Origin: Phoronis australis
Lineage: Eukaryota > Phoronida > Phoronidae
NCBI GenBank assembly: GCA_002633005.1
Contig: NMRA01000102.1
Location: 59,642-111,207, forward strand
Length of the DNA: 51,566 nt
Reading direction: 5' to 3'
The position numbers were made by a program, and so were the translations under genes. Positions 45,401 to 48,650 of the stretch are shown here, one piece after another. The notes below the pieces were generated by a model. It was not told the origin of the DNA. It saw nothing but the letters and a program-made list of their open reading frames with translations, and did no database searches. Every line of letters starts with the position of its first letter. The stretch's first letter is position 1.

Positions 45401-48070
45401 TAAATGGTCATTTCGTCAGGGTTGCTATGTCTGCCTGCCATTTTTCCTCTATTTGAATTTTGGAGCTTTCTAAAGACATTGTCTTAGCTCAACGTTAAGA
45501 TGTTAAGTGCAACTATTGGCATTCACTTAAATCTTATATCAATTGATTATGTTAACTGATTCAAATTAGAGTGGGCAAAGCTAACCTGCTACCAGAGCCT
45601 CACTGGCAGCCAAATTGAGAGTAAGAGCAGAGTTCACAATGCCCATGAATTTACAACTCTTGGAAAAATCTAAACCACTATACAGATTAATCCCCCCCCC
45701 CACCTCCAAGCCCAAAATGTGACTGACTTAAGTGTAATGCCACTGTTTCTGTAAGTTCAGCAGTTACTATCTGCAGGCCATCGTCCATCCATGATTTTTT
45801 TTGATCAGTTACGATTTTTTTTAGCGTTCAGTTTCATTTCAAAAGTGTTTGGTTTTCCTTTTATGGTTGAGTTCCATTTCAAAAGTGCATGGTTTTTCTT
45901 TACAAATGCTTTTAATCATTTTGATAAGTCAGTGATTGTAGGTAATTGATAATTGATCAATGTTTTGATTTGAATGGAAGTATCCTATGCTTTTCTAACC
46001 CCCAATATGTCTTTGTGTATTTATCCCATACGCGTTGAATCTGTGGAGGGAAATACGGCCATGTAATAAAGTTTTCCATATTCACCTCCCCCACTACTTC
46101 AACAATAACCTCTGACATGAAAGTTCAAAATGTAGGTCAATGTCCACTCGACGTCGTTAGCCGGTTCGATCACAAAACTTTCGGAAAATAGTTAATAAAT
46201 CGTCACATGTAAAACTGTTTCTTTTACTAGAGAAGACTTGCAGCCTAACGCACAGGTACATACGTGTAGGATGTGATCTGTCATGTGAACAGTGTGAGTG
46301 AAGTATTTAGAAAATCTGCCGAAAAAATGAAAGAAACTTAGGAATTCAAAGCGTATGGGATAAATGCAAAACGTACCTCAATTGGCGTACATGAAGTAAT
46401 ATCCCACGAGACATTATTCCGAAGGTCTCGGTCGATACGCGTAATAATGTCTCATGGGATATAATTTCATGTACGCCACTCTCAGTAGGTTTTTTGTATA
46501 TATTGTTATCATCTCACTGACCACCTTGTGTGATTATGTTGTCGTGGTTACAACCCGTATCCCACCCCAGCTCCCTTATTTCTTCATTCACACTACTGAG
46601 CTATACCTGGTATAGCTCATTCATTCACACTACTGAGCTATACCTGGTATAGCTCATTCATTCACACTACTGAGCTATACCTGGTATAGCTCATTCATTC
46701 ACACTACTGAGCTATACCTGGTATAGCTCATTCATTCACACTTCTGAGCTGTGTGATTATACAATCATGAGAAATTATGGCGATGTTTAGTAAACATCTG
46801 ATGCTGAGTCATATCAACTTTCACGTTGACAACGATATCAAAATGTTGTGTAAACCAAGGGGAACTCTATACTGTTGTTTGTTCAGGTTGTATTTTGTAC
46901 TTTCAAGCTTCAGAATATGCAAAAACCTGGCGTGATACTACTGCTGGTAATGCTGTATGATAATGTATAGAAATGTGTGTGTGTAGTCTATAGCATTGCA
47001 TTGAGCACATTTTAGATATTTTAATTTTGCTTTTGAAACTTTTTACTCCATAACATTGATTTTTAGCTTAATCCTTGAAAGAAGGGTATTGTTATGTAAC
47101 CAAAACCTGTTACTGAAGTCATTCAGTGAGCAATACTGTGCTCTTACATAAGTGTGCTCACTTTATTGATTTTCATCTGTAATGGTGTAATGAGAACTAG
47201 CAACTGTAACAGTATAGTGAACAATGTACTACCTAACAGCTATTGTTAAATGAAAGTCATAGTGAACAATGTACTACCTAACAGCAACTGTATCAGTATA
47301 GTGAACAATATACTACCTAACAGCTATTGTTAAATGAAAGTCATTGATGCATGTAATTCTTTGCCCACGCTTTGGCAGAGAAATTCAATTTTGATTTTTC
47401 AGATTTCTCAGCAAAACCAAGCATTAAGAAAATTTTACTCTAATGCTAGTGTAGTGTGTGCATTGAAGAGTTGTCATTAAACAATGTCTGCTTAAAAATG
47501 ACAAATGACAATCTTGGTAGTTATTAATAAAGGATCGATGTAGTCCTCTTTTATGCTAAGAATGACAATATTCATATTACATTTGAAAGTAATAGTTAAA
47601 TATCCCCCCATTCTAGTTTCCATGTTTTGCTATTTCATTTGCAAAATATGCATGTCTCTATTTAATTTTTGTTTTTTTAAAATGCATTAAAATGCAAAAT
47701 ACATTCTTTTAGTTTTGGTGTGTTTGTGTTTCCTTGCACTTTTGAAAATATCTTGTATTTTGCAATTTCAAACCAAACAGCTCCAAATGATTGTCTTGCC
47801 TTGTAGTGTATTGCACTGAATTGTATTGTGTTCCACTGTGTTTTATTGTATTGCACATATTGTATGGTACTTTGTCATTTGTCCAACATGTGGTTATACT
47901 GTAACTTAACTTGTCAAGAGTTATTGTTGGCAAGATTGATCAGGGCTAGTTGTGAAGAGACAATGCATTTTCTTTTTCCAGCTAAAAGTGGGCCTAAAAA
48001 ATTGCCTGATGCAAAGAAACTGGGAAAAGAATCAAAGCCACCCCCCACAAAAGCAGCACCGTCTAAAGAG
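3300..48070 (+). CDS. MYCBPAP: MYCBP-associated protein (MYCBPAP/AMAP-1) orthologue, 3'-incomplete
   Basis: Gene-level entry; exons are listed separately. Seen: 20 coding exons on the main path (plus an alternative first exon) with AG/GT boundaries, together about 2.4 kb or roughly 805 codons. Their translation carries the MYCBPAP-family blocks in order: an N-terminal IASLAIKDEDL block, the NWQEK...RKRQQ block, FRKTQEDRYLLDRTIPF, FWKQAEPIGNELTGL, an ASH/MSP-like beta-sandwich (VFGPSLQFAGQSARW to LVVTLRGVAL), DRVSSPVDTYITEEEIF, and RQILGLPEKE before a lysine-rich tail. Known of the family: the mammalian protein binds MYCBP (AMY-1), is abundant in testis and ciliated tissue, and has been linked to the axoneme central apparatus and sperm tail formation. 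Inferred: a cilium/flagellum protein here too. Odd: an exon appears lost in the gap near 23970, and the 3' end is outside the window after a phase 0 donor at 48070. Confidence 0.88.
3650..3904. repeat. Imperfect ~46-50 bp tandem repeat, left part
   Basis: About five diverged units of the phrase GTCTGGGCAACATGTACATG plus GGGTGCATATTGCCCTCATC. The array is split by a LINE after 3904 and resumes at 6618. The phrase GCATATTG...TCATGTCTGGG recurs at 48680, so the units derive from a wider dispersed repeat family. Confidence 0.8.
3905..6608 (-). mobile_element. 5'-truncated Jockey/CR1-type LINE, decayed
   Basis: On the minus strand, frames at 6240-6600, 6000-6267 and 4278-4616 carry reverse transcriptase signatures: GVPQGSILGPLLF, a YDDD box in place of the usual YADD, the FKYLG motif, HIDYCLPV, and the C-terminal RVIQNRAARAILG...CINGLAPAYL region. 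Frameshifts separate the pieces. The 3' end is an (AAAT)n tail next to 3905. The 9-bp sequence TCTCTGTCT flanks it at 3896-3904 and 6609-6617, a clear target site duplication. The 5' end starts inside the RT domain, the usual truncation by incomplete reverse transcription. It is interrupted by the element at 4617-5987. It is not a host gene. Confidence 0.88.
4617..5987. mobile_element. Non-autonomous hAT-like DNA transposon inside the LINE
   Basis: The 1371-bp segment is bounded by inverted repeats beginning CAGGGCCCGGTCTCCAATCT, matching over about 34 bp with two differences. Flanks are GTGTGTCC (4610-4617) and GTATGTCC (5988-5995), an 8-bp duplication with one change and one base of overlap with the end, as expected for hAT. 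The LINE reading frame is continuous when the segment is ignored. Both subterminal regions repeat ACTCA/ACTCGA words many times, typical of transposase-binding zones. No transposase remains; the open frame at 5390-5575 has no recognisable domain. Confidence 0.82.
6618..6730. repeat. Continuation of the repeat split by the LINE
   Basis: After the right target duplication the phrase AGGTGACATATACATATGTTGG resumes the unit that stops at 3904. The following GTGCGTCCAGCACTCAGCATCTGCATCTGTATCC resembles the start of the element at 48680-48730. So the tandem units at 3.65 kb are the edge of that dispersed family. Confidence 0.7.
6731..7666. other. Intronic DNA, nothing recognised
   Basis: AT-rich sequence with short chance frames (for example 7004-7192 and 7201-7386). 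No splice-bounded coding segment, RNA gene or clear repeat was seen. Confidence 0.45.
7667..8366. repeat. Left arm of a ~700-bp inverted repeat pair
   Basis: This segment, from GTTAGCTTGTAGTTGT to ATTACCTTTCCACTTCATTAGCT, is the reverse complement of 10958-11663 with many small changes. Matching landmarks include the TCATTTTTTATGACTGA phrase at 7778 against TCAGTCATAAAAATGA at 11531, and TGCTAGCTATTACC at 8335 against GGTAATAGCTAGCA at 10977. It carries no coding signal. It is either a long terminal inverted repeat or two opposite copies of one element. Confidence 0.8.
10602..10651 (+). pseudogene. Possible THAP-like zinc-finger N-terminus (fragment)
   Basis: An ATG at 10602 opens MPHCCCLPGCTCYRPQS and meets a donor-like GTAAGC at 10652. 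The MPxCC...PGC start recalls THAP domains, which begin with a C-x(2-4)-C pair. An acidic stretch reading ESEQDRPSSSEQIGEQNIDE follows near 10709 in another frame. The rest of a THAP domain (the AVPTF end, distal C and H) is not visible. This may be a decayed transposase exon or chance. Confidence 0.2.
10907..10957. mobile_element. G/C-homopolymer transposon terminus
   Basis: The segment runs from GGCAGCCAAGGGGGGGC through alternating G and C blocks to CCTAAATCCGCCTATG. Its complement, CATAGGCGGATTTAGG followed by G runs, resembles ends seen on many invertebrate hAT-like and other interspersed repeats. Only one end is evident and it abuts the right inverted repeat arm, so I cannot define the element. 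Confidence 0.4.
10958..11663. repeat. Right arm of the ~700-bp inverted repeat pair
   Basis: Reverse complement of 7667-8366. It starts AGCTAATGAGGTGTTAAGG and ends at AACTACAAGCTAAC. The two arms differ by scattered substitutions and small indels, so they are not a recent identical copy. I could not find a convincing target duplication outside either arm. Confidence 0.8.
12575..12770. repeat. Imperfect tandem repeat, about three units
   Basis: The phrases TCTACCAACTTACCCA, CAGCAGTAA and ACAGGATGTGCTTCAC alternate about three times with variable spacing. The last unit is the most diverged (TACCCATAGAGCAGTAAGG). Confidence 0.65.
12869..12946. repeat. Foldback element, copy 1
   Basis: The left arm GGGTCCCGCATTTTGAG...AACCAGT pairs with the right arm ACTGGTTCTAGTCAAAATCCC...GGACCC around a spacer with TAACTGGGCATCAG. 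The core ATTTTGAGAACCAGTTT and the spacer word GGCATCA recur in copy 2 at 15505-15612. It is a small palindromic repeat of a few tens of bases per arm. Confidence 0.7.
13851..13916 (+). promoter_or_regulatory. Possible RFX half-site and MYB-like cluster before exon 1b
   Basis: CCATAGCAAC at 13851-13860 contains the RFX half-site AGCAAC. Three MYB-type words (CAACCG, CAACGG, CAACAG, fitting YAACNG) follow within 60 bp. The cluster lies about 400 bp before the ATG at 14264. RFX and A-MYB are known drivers of cilium and male germline genes, which suits MYCBPAP. Short words like these occur often by chance. Confidence 0.22.
14264..14420 (+). CDS. MYCBPAP: MYCBPAP alternative exon 1b (start codon)
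   Basis: ATG in the context CGTCATGG with an in-frame TAA 21 bases upstream. It encodes 52 residues beginning MATGRRSMSVQLPSKPQLSI, rich in Ser, Arg and Asn. A donor GTAGGC at 14421 leaves one base of a split codon (phase 1), the same phase as exon 1a and compatible with the acceptor at 21120. No AG upstream would keep it open as an internal exon. It is therefore best read as a second first exon, implying two promoters and two N-termini. Confidence 0.55.
15387..15477. repeat. 11-bp tandem repeat, about 8 copies
   Basis: The unit GTCAGGATACA is repeated about eight times with isolated changes (CAATC, CTGTC). It lies just before the foldback element at 15505. Confidence 0.9.
15505..15612. repeat. 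Foldback element, copy 2 (long hairpin)
   Basis: Arms of about 44 nt, from GGTAATGGTCTGATATAAC to GAACCAGTTT and from AAACTGGTTCTC to TATCAGACTATTGCC, pair with about five mismatches around a 20-base loop. It shares its core with copy 1 at 12869-12946. It may be a MITE-like foldback; a transcript of the intron would form a long hairpin here. Confidence 0.8.
16414..17312. repeat. 51-bp minisatellite, about 17 copies
   Basis: The unit reads GTGACCACTGTCTGTCTTAC, then AATACAACTTGTACCTTGTA, then CAATGTCAGTT. Units of 50 and 58 bp also occur. In many units TTGTACC and GGTACAA form a 7-bp inverted repeat around one base. As 51 is a multiple of three, several frames on both strands stay open; the long open frames here are by-products. 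It lies in the intron before exon 2. Confidence 0.95.
17313..19120. other. Intronic DNA, no gene recognised
   Basis: It contains the TGACATCA cluster at 17623-17684 and a short doublet near 18007-18090 (GAACATGATGACAGACTCC). The opposing frames at 17972-18265 and 18241-18468 have no recognisable domain. Confidence 0.45.
17623..17684. promoter_or_regulatory. Cluster of four TGACATCA words
   Basis: TGACATCA occurs on the + strand at 17623 and 17651 and as TGATGTCA at 17662 and 17677. The middle pair forms the perfect palindrome TGACATCATAGTGATGTCA. The word is one base from the CRE octamer TGACGTCA. It may be a bZIP site cluster in an intron or just a small local duplication. Confidence 0.25.
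19121..19438. repeat. 50-54 bp minisatellite, about 6 copies
   Basis: Units join ACAGCTGATGTGAATACTGTG, a variable AAACAAGACCTGT block and GTATGTAACA. Two unit types alternate (AACAGCTG and GGTACAACTG), so part of the array is a two-unit higher-order repeat. Confidence 0.9.
20034..20568. repeat. 21/24-bp minisatellite, about 23 copies
   Basis: The unit is GTAGTGTTATATGTCATCTAA with or without an extra GAT triplet, giving 21- and 24-bp forms. Both lengths are multiples of three, so one frame stays open as RCSVICHL-like peptide; no start, splice or homology evidence supports coding use. Confidence 0.93.
20569..21119. other. End of the first intron, no gene
   Basis: AT-rich sequence leading to the acceptor TTTACTTGTAG at 21119. 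No repeat or regulatory feature was recognised. Confidence 0.5.
21120..21271 (+). CDS. MYCBPAP: MYCBPAP exon 2
   Basis: Acceptor TTACTTGTAG, phase 1 entry; donor GTACAT at 21272, phase 0 exit. It encodes a Lys-rich start (KLKKKRDGTPDKP) and the conserved NEEIASLAIKDEDLQR block, which matches the family's short N-terminal helix motif. This is the first exon with clear MYCBPAP similarity. Confidence 0.85.
21801..21910 (+). CDS. MYCBPAP: MYCBPAP exon 3
   Basis: Acceptor TTTTAATTCCAG, phase 0; strong donor GTAAGT at 21911, phase 2. It encodes LREPHPPPERKKTPATRP and VMIKKVPPPSELDKPTPRL, continuing the block of exon 2. Its phase 2 exit does not match the next recognisable exon (24394, phase 0), which points to a missing exon between them. 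The donor is followed at once by the 27-bp satellite. Confidence 0.85.
21911..23969. repeat. 27-bp satellite, about 75 copies, ending at a gap
   Basis: The unit is GTTAGATGATCAATGTCTTG followed by TTCACTA. The first units are diverged: GTGAGATGATCGG...GGTCACTA, then four with CAATATC; from about 22072 some 70 units look identical (CAATGTC). The array begins within the donor region of exon 3 and stops at an N at 23970. Being a multiple of three, it leaves a long minus-strand frame open (DHLTSEQDI repeats), which is not a gene. The real copy number is unknown because the array runs into a gap. Confidence 0.97.
23970..23970. other. Assembly gap or ambiguous base
   Basis: A single N separates the 27-bp satellite from a C-rich run and a dispersed element. 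Its true length is unknown; the phase conflict between flanking MYCBPAP exons suggests real sequence is missing. Confidence 0.85.
23971..24092. repeat. Dispersed GC-rich element, copy B
   Basis: After a C run come CGATTTCTTGAAATTT, TTTAAGCGCCCATG, TTAACCGCCCACCCCCGA and TTAACCGCCCAGGGCGTTAA, ending CAATTACGGTA. The same phrases appear at 48120-48250 and 51116-51232. The left end is cut by the gap. Confidence 0.75.
24394..24565 (+). CDS. MYCBPAP: MYCBPAP exon 5 (exon 4 missing)
   Basis: Acceptor GTTCTCAG, phase 0; donor GTAAGT at 24566, phase 1. It encodes EDFEIPKEYRVATPT, a KYEKKKKP basic patch and the conserved NALTNWQEKMLDRKRQQGYI segment, the typical MYCBPAP tryptophan-bearing helix. The acceptor could also be three bases later (24397) without changing frame. 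Confidence 0.88.
24566..25568. other. Intron with a 20-bp array
   Basis: Intron between exons 5 and 6, with no coding signal. A 20-bp tandem array occupies 25101-25300. Confidence 0.8.
25101..25300. repeat. 20-bp tandem repeat, 10 copies
   Basis: Ten almost identical units TTAGCCAAGTAACTCCTTGC, with one T to C change in the fourth and a final T in the last. Such uniformity suggests recent expansion. Confidence 0.97.
25569..25688 (+). CDS. MYCBPAP: MYCBPAP exon 6
   Basis: Acceptor CTGTTTCAG, phase 1; donor GTAAGT at 25689, phase 1. It encodes NLLQKPDNQLVMNQADTFRK and TQEDRYLLDRTIPFVDYGKG, a strongly conserved MYCBPAP block. Confidence 0.9.
26236..26299 (+). CDS. MYCBPAP: MYCBPAP exon 7
   Basis: Acceptor GTTTGTTACAG, phase 1; donor GTGAGT at 26300, phase 2. 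It encodes YRVGSEFWKQAEPIGNELTG, matching the FWxxxxxxGxExTGL motif of the family. Confidence 0.9.
26563..27012. repeat. ~48-bp minisatellite, about 9 copies
   Basis: Diverged units of ATGAGTGGGCAGACCAAAAG, TAAGACCCTAGAACTACCCA and GAGTCATA. Units vary (GCACAGAGCAAAAG, CAGGGGCAGATGAAAAG), so it is older than the 20- and 27-bp arrays. It lies in the intron between exons 7 and 8. Confidence 0.93.
27149..27347 (+). CDS. MYCBPAP: MYCBPAP exon 8
   Basis: Acceptor TATTTTTCAG, phase 2; donor GTGAGT at 27348, phase 0. It encodes MSLNQTDRGYPPAILHVGVP, then YPWHKSRFLAERRKQLQNVM and NELDPHQP. The TQRG/TDRG turn and the RRKxLQxxxxELD helix are family landmarks. Confidence 0.9.
27624..27742 (+). CDS. MYCBPAP: MYCBPAP exon 9
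   Basis: Acceptor TTATTGACAG, phase 0; donor GTAAGC at 27743, phase 2. It encodes EIDDLQVIGSSQPY, matching the family's (D)IDxLxVxGxxxP(F/Y) element, then an acidic linker to RPVTTSSRPE. Confidence 0.88.
28171..28466 (+). CDS. MYCBPAP: MYCBPAP exon 10 (ASH/MSP-like domain, first half)
   Basis: Acceptor GACTGTTTCAG, phase 2; donor GTAAGT at 28467, phase 1. It encodes PVFGPSLQFAGQSARWTG, then VGIEARVTFEAFAGERITSF and LEVKNDGTTSMYYSWKKLP. The series of beta strands and the VxNxGT...YxW pattern fit an ASPM-SPD2-Hydin/MSP-like immunoglobulin fold, common in ciliary and centrosomal proteins. This is the largest exon seen. Confidence 0.9.
28714..28901 (+). CDS. MYCBPAP: MYCBPAP exon 11 (ASH/MSP-like domain, second half)
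   Basis: Acceptor TACCTGTATAG, phase 1; donor GTTAGT at 28902, phase 0. It encodes GVILPGDTTKFPFVFKSPNA, GVFSEQWQFETRP and LVVTLRGVALQEDKYRRQR. The (G)VILPGxxxxFxFxFKS...GxFxExWxFxTxP run is the most recognisable part of the family. Confidence 0.92.
29047..29270. repeat. 43-bp minisatellite, about 5 copies
   Basis: Unit CTTACTGATGATGATAATAT, CATTACTGGCGATGTGGTGC, TCA. Copies differ by a few bases. It lies in the intron after exon 11. Confidence 0.95.
29562..29708 (+). CDS. MYCBPAP: MYCBPAP exon 12
   Basis: Acceptor TTTTGTCAACAG, phase 0; donor GTAGGA at 29709, phase 0. It encodes EELAHRQTTRLIEQIMNDVI, then KTPDRVSSPVDTYITEEEIF and NKRNPG. The TPxRxxSPVDxYxTEExxFxxRNP sequence is a family hallmark. 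Confidence 0.92.
30376..30534 (+). CDS. MYCBPAP: MYCBPAP exon 13
   Basis: Acceptor TTATTTTTGCAG, phase 0; donor GTGAGT at 30535, phase 0. It encodes MHYDSELVRSLQGLHEEMYK, an acidic stretch (KPEEEEVVADGEENM) and PPAIPEWDHSLNSLKL. The LHYExxxVxxL and PEWxxSLxxL elements match the family, with a much shorter linker than in the mammalian protein. Confidence 0.9.
30874..30998 (+). CDS. MYCBPAP: MYCBPAP exon 14
   Basis: Acceptor TCTAATCCTCAG, phase 0; donor GTAAGT at 30999, phase 2. It encodes SILDLNEDDPRKEDLLQRLN, then LSFPPFSPIQQRLYTVG, a helical block of the C-terminal half. Confidence 0.88.
30999..32157. other. Intron with a 50-bp array
   Basis: Intron between exons 14 and 15. Apart from the array at 31661-31966 nothing was recognised. 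Confidence 0.7.
31661..31966. repeat. 50-bp minisatellite, about 6 copies
   Basis: Unit GTGTACGTAACATGTACATG, AGTGTACACTGTGACTTGGT, ATATTAGGAG. Each unit holds the short palindromes ACATGT and GTGTACAC. One unit is shortened (CTCTACTTGCTA). Confidence 0.95.
32158..32264 (+). CDS. MYCBPAP: MYCBPAP exon 15
   Basis: Acceptor TTGTCCTGCAG, phase 2; donor GTAAGT at 32265, phase 1. It encodes YQQLSDVIEHIVNTSSVLRQ and ILGLPEKELEEDEG. The LGLPEKE motif is conserved in the family and is the last strongly conserved block visible here. Confidence 0.9.
32748..32783 (+). CDS. MYCBPAP: MYCBPAP exon 16, 36-nt cassette
   Basis: Acceptor TTGTTTTCTAG, phase 1; donor GTAGTG at 32784, phase 1. It encodes TRSESVTSADL, Ser-rich. 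A symmetric phase makes it skippable without frame change. The weak donor suggests regulated use. Confidence 0.6.
32830..32886. repeat. (CA)n microsatellite
   Basis: Interrupted CA dinucleotide run with CGCACA variants, about 57 bases, some 50 bases after exon 16. A long C homopolymer follows at about 33036-33055. Confidence 0.9.
33336..33407 (+). CDS. MYCBPAP: MYCBPAP exon 17, 72-nt cassette
   Basis: Acceptor GTTACTTTAG, phase 1; donor GTAAGT at 33408, phase 1. It encodes AISEETFSSIVEVTRAIKRV and DGS. Good splice sites and an open symmetric frame support it. Confidence 0.7.
34416..34448 (+). CDS. MYCBPAP: MYCBPAP exon 18, 33-nt microexon
   Basis: Acceptor ATGTTTCTCAG, phase 1; donor GTATGT at 34449, phase 1. 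It encodes FTDSLESLVD. A second in-frame acceptor nine bases later (TTTTACAG, exon from 34425) would drop three residues. Confidence 0.6.
34449..35770. other. Start of the large intron, little recognised
   Basis: Intronic AT-rich sequence. A doublet at about 34778-34846 repeats GGCACTACTTACCTGTCAC. Nothing else stands out before the transposon end at 35771. Confidence 0.5.
36328..37860 (+). pseudogene. LINE ORF1 (L1/Tx1 type), broken and expanded
   Basis: From ATG 36328 the frame reads MKMDAKQMEELLARMEEKND, shifts, then continues as a coiled coil (LNTELANIKKENEVLNEEIN), the LEQHSRRNSIRIYGVKEE segment typical of LINE ORF1 RRM proteins, and after another shift a FILDDLT motif. There the reading is taken over by the 49-bp array. 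After the array, around 37677-37750, the ORF1 C-terminal domain resumes (SKDGRIFIQLNSGATKVI). It has stops and frameshifts and cannot be functional. Confidence 0.82.
36791..37670. repeat. 49-bp minisatellite inside LINE ORF1, 18 copies
   Basis: Unit TGACCTAACTTGATACAACT, ACCAACTTCTTAAGACGGTT, TACAATGAA, with a few variable positions (CTACCAA/CTACTAA, GACGG/GACCG). One unit translates in the ORF1 frame as DDLT-stop-YNYQLLKTAYN, which fits the ORF1 segment expected at this point. So the array arose by tandem duplication of coding sequence in the element. Confidence 0.95.
38005..41581 (+). pseudogene. LINE ORF2 (endonuclease-RT), L1/Tx1 type, decayed
   Basis: From ATG 38005: an apurinic-type endonuclease start (LNCRGLNNETKRHHLF, VAFLQET), the EN end near 38680 (YSDHAAVKI), then RT blocks: FRRPITLINIDYKLLTK near 39570, the DFKKAYD box near 39775, RGVRQGDSLSGQLF near 39910 and YADDTTIF near 40045. 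A late CSFCGVVETFNHLFLECEH knuckle lies near 41218. At least six frameshifts or stops (for example near 38155, 38533, 39345, 39434, 39768 and 40365) inactivate it. The order and lack of RNase H fit the L1/Tx1 group. Confidence 0.88.
41582..42906. other. LINE/transposon tail and intron, no gene
   Basis: Contains the probable LINE 3' region, the right transposon end at 41984-41998 and then plain intron. A 16-bp triplet of CATAGCCACTGTCCT occurs near 42527-42562, and CTAATAGTTC words recur near 42217-42285. No coding exon was recognised before 42907. Confidence 0.55.
42907..42936 (+). CDS. MYCBPAP: MYCBPAP exon 19, 30-nt microexon
   Basis: Acceptor GCACGTTTCAG, phase 1; consensus donor GTAAGT at 42937, phase 1. 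It encodes RDMKSSMSK. The exact phase and the serine/basic content shared with the next microexon support it, but its small size leaves doubt. Confidence 0.55.
43806..43913. repeat. 22-bp tandem repeat, 5 copies
   Basis: Unit GGGCCCTTGAATAACAGTGG with TT. The last copy has CAGTGATT and then breaks off at GAATAAAAAC. Confidence 0.93.
44651..44771. repeat. ~44-bp tandem repeat, nearly 3 copies
   Basis: Units start TGCACTAGC and contain GTGTTTTTCACGAATGCACT. Copies differ at several sites. Confidence 0.85.
45208..45228 (+). CDS. MYCBPAP: MYCBPAP exon 20, 21-nt microexon
   Basis: Acceptor GTCGTTTCCAG, phase 1; consensus donor GTAAGT at 45229, phase 1. It adds SSRSER, forming an SR-like stretch with exon 19. 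Both splice sites are strong for such a short exon. Confidence 0.6.
45229..46018. other. Intron, nothing recognised
   Basis: AT-rich intron with a short doublet of GTTCCATTTCAAAAGTG near 45830-45890. No other structure was seen. Confidence 0.5.
46019..46365. mobile_element. MITE-like element with 22-bp TIRs
   Basis: ATTTATCCCATACGCGTTGA(AT) at 46019-46040 is complementary to 46344-46365 with one mismatch. The 347-bp segment lacks coding capacity. No clear target duplication could be assigned. Confidence 0.65.
46383..46478. repeat. 96-nt imperfect hairpin (foldback)
   Basis: Arms of 36 nt, starting TGGCGTACATGAAGTAATAT at 46383 and ending ATTTCATGTACGCCA at 46478, pair with three mismatches around a 24-base loop. 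It may be a tiny palindromic transposon or, if transcribed, a miRNA-like precursor. Confidence 0.75.
46582..46748. repeat. 37-bp palindromic minisatellite, about 4.5 copies
   Basis: Each unit joins TCATTCATTCACACTACT to a near-perfect palindrome in which GAGCTATACC is followed by one base and GGTATAGCTC. Four full units are almost identical; a fifth breaks off after GAGCTG. Confidence 0.93.
46749..47981. other. Intron before exon 21
   Basis: No gene. At 47199-47345 a two-level duplication repeats TATAGTGAACAATGTACTAC with alternating linkers (CAACTGTAACAG and TATTGTTAAATGAAAGTCA). Confidence 0.55.
47199..47345. repeat. Two-level tandem duplication
   Basis: The word AGTGAACAATGTACTACCTA occurs three times, joined by two linker types in alternation, so a short pair has itself been duplicated. 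Confidence 0.8.
47982..48070 (+). CDS. MYCBPAP: MYCBPAP exon 21, lysine-rich; last exon in window
   Basis: Acceptor TCTTTTTCCAG, phase 1; donor GTAAAC at 48071, phase 0. It encodes KSGPKKLPDAKKLGKESKPP and PTKAAPSKE. The family has a similar lysine-rich, low-complexity stretch after the LGLPEKE block. Further exons must lie beyond 51566, since no later segment here has family similarity. Confidence 0.75.
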
Positions 48071-48119
48071 GTAAACTCAACTATTTCAAATTGGTTTCAT
48101 TGTTTCAGTTCTACCATAC

Positions 48120-48250
48120 TTGTCCGGGTTACCGCCCAGGGCACTTAAATTACTAATTTAAAGAAACGGGGTGGGCAGTAAGCCGAACATGGGCGGATAA
48201 AATCGAAATTTTTTAAAAGTCGGGTGTGGGTGCTTACTGCACGGAGGACT
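48120..48250. repeat. Dispersed GC-rich element, copy C
   Basis: Phrases GTCCGGGTTACCGCCCAGGG, GGGGTGGGCAGTAAGCC, CATGGGCGGATAAAATCG and GTCGGGTGTGGGTGCTTACT match copies B and D. Confidence 0.8.
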
Positions 48251-48650
48251 GATTTTAACCTCACGGAGCTACACTGACGTCGGACTGCTCGAAAGCATGT
48301 CAGTTAAAATGTATGTCGGCGGATTGAAGTAACGGACTTAGATTGTCTGAAGTCGAAAAGCACACACGATACAGTTGCGCCGTGATCCCAATCGCGATTG
48401 GGTTTTAACATACCTCGGTCACCATTCATCATCTTTGGAACTTAGGTATTCCTACAGGTAGGCGTGTGTTCAGTAGGGCAAGTTTCTTGAGAGAAAAGCA
48501 AGATCACGCAAGTCTCCACTAGTTCGCCATGTATTTCTAAGGGAAGACTTGCTCCCCGCTAGATACTTTGGCAACCAAGCATGTGCTAATGATTGACAGG
48601 TCTCCTTAATACTTTGAACCTAACCTTTGAACAAGGCAACATTTTTATGT
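48251..48650. other. Intronic or downstream DNA, nothing recognised
   Basis: A less AT-rich stretch with no frame, repeat or RNA feature that I can support. Confidence 0.45.

Noticed and set aside
46582-46748. CRISPR-like array of palindromic repeats
   Set aside because: There are no unique spacers; the whole 37-bp unit is repeated, in an animal intron.
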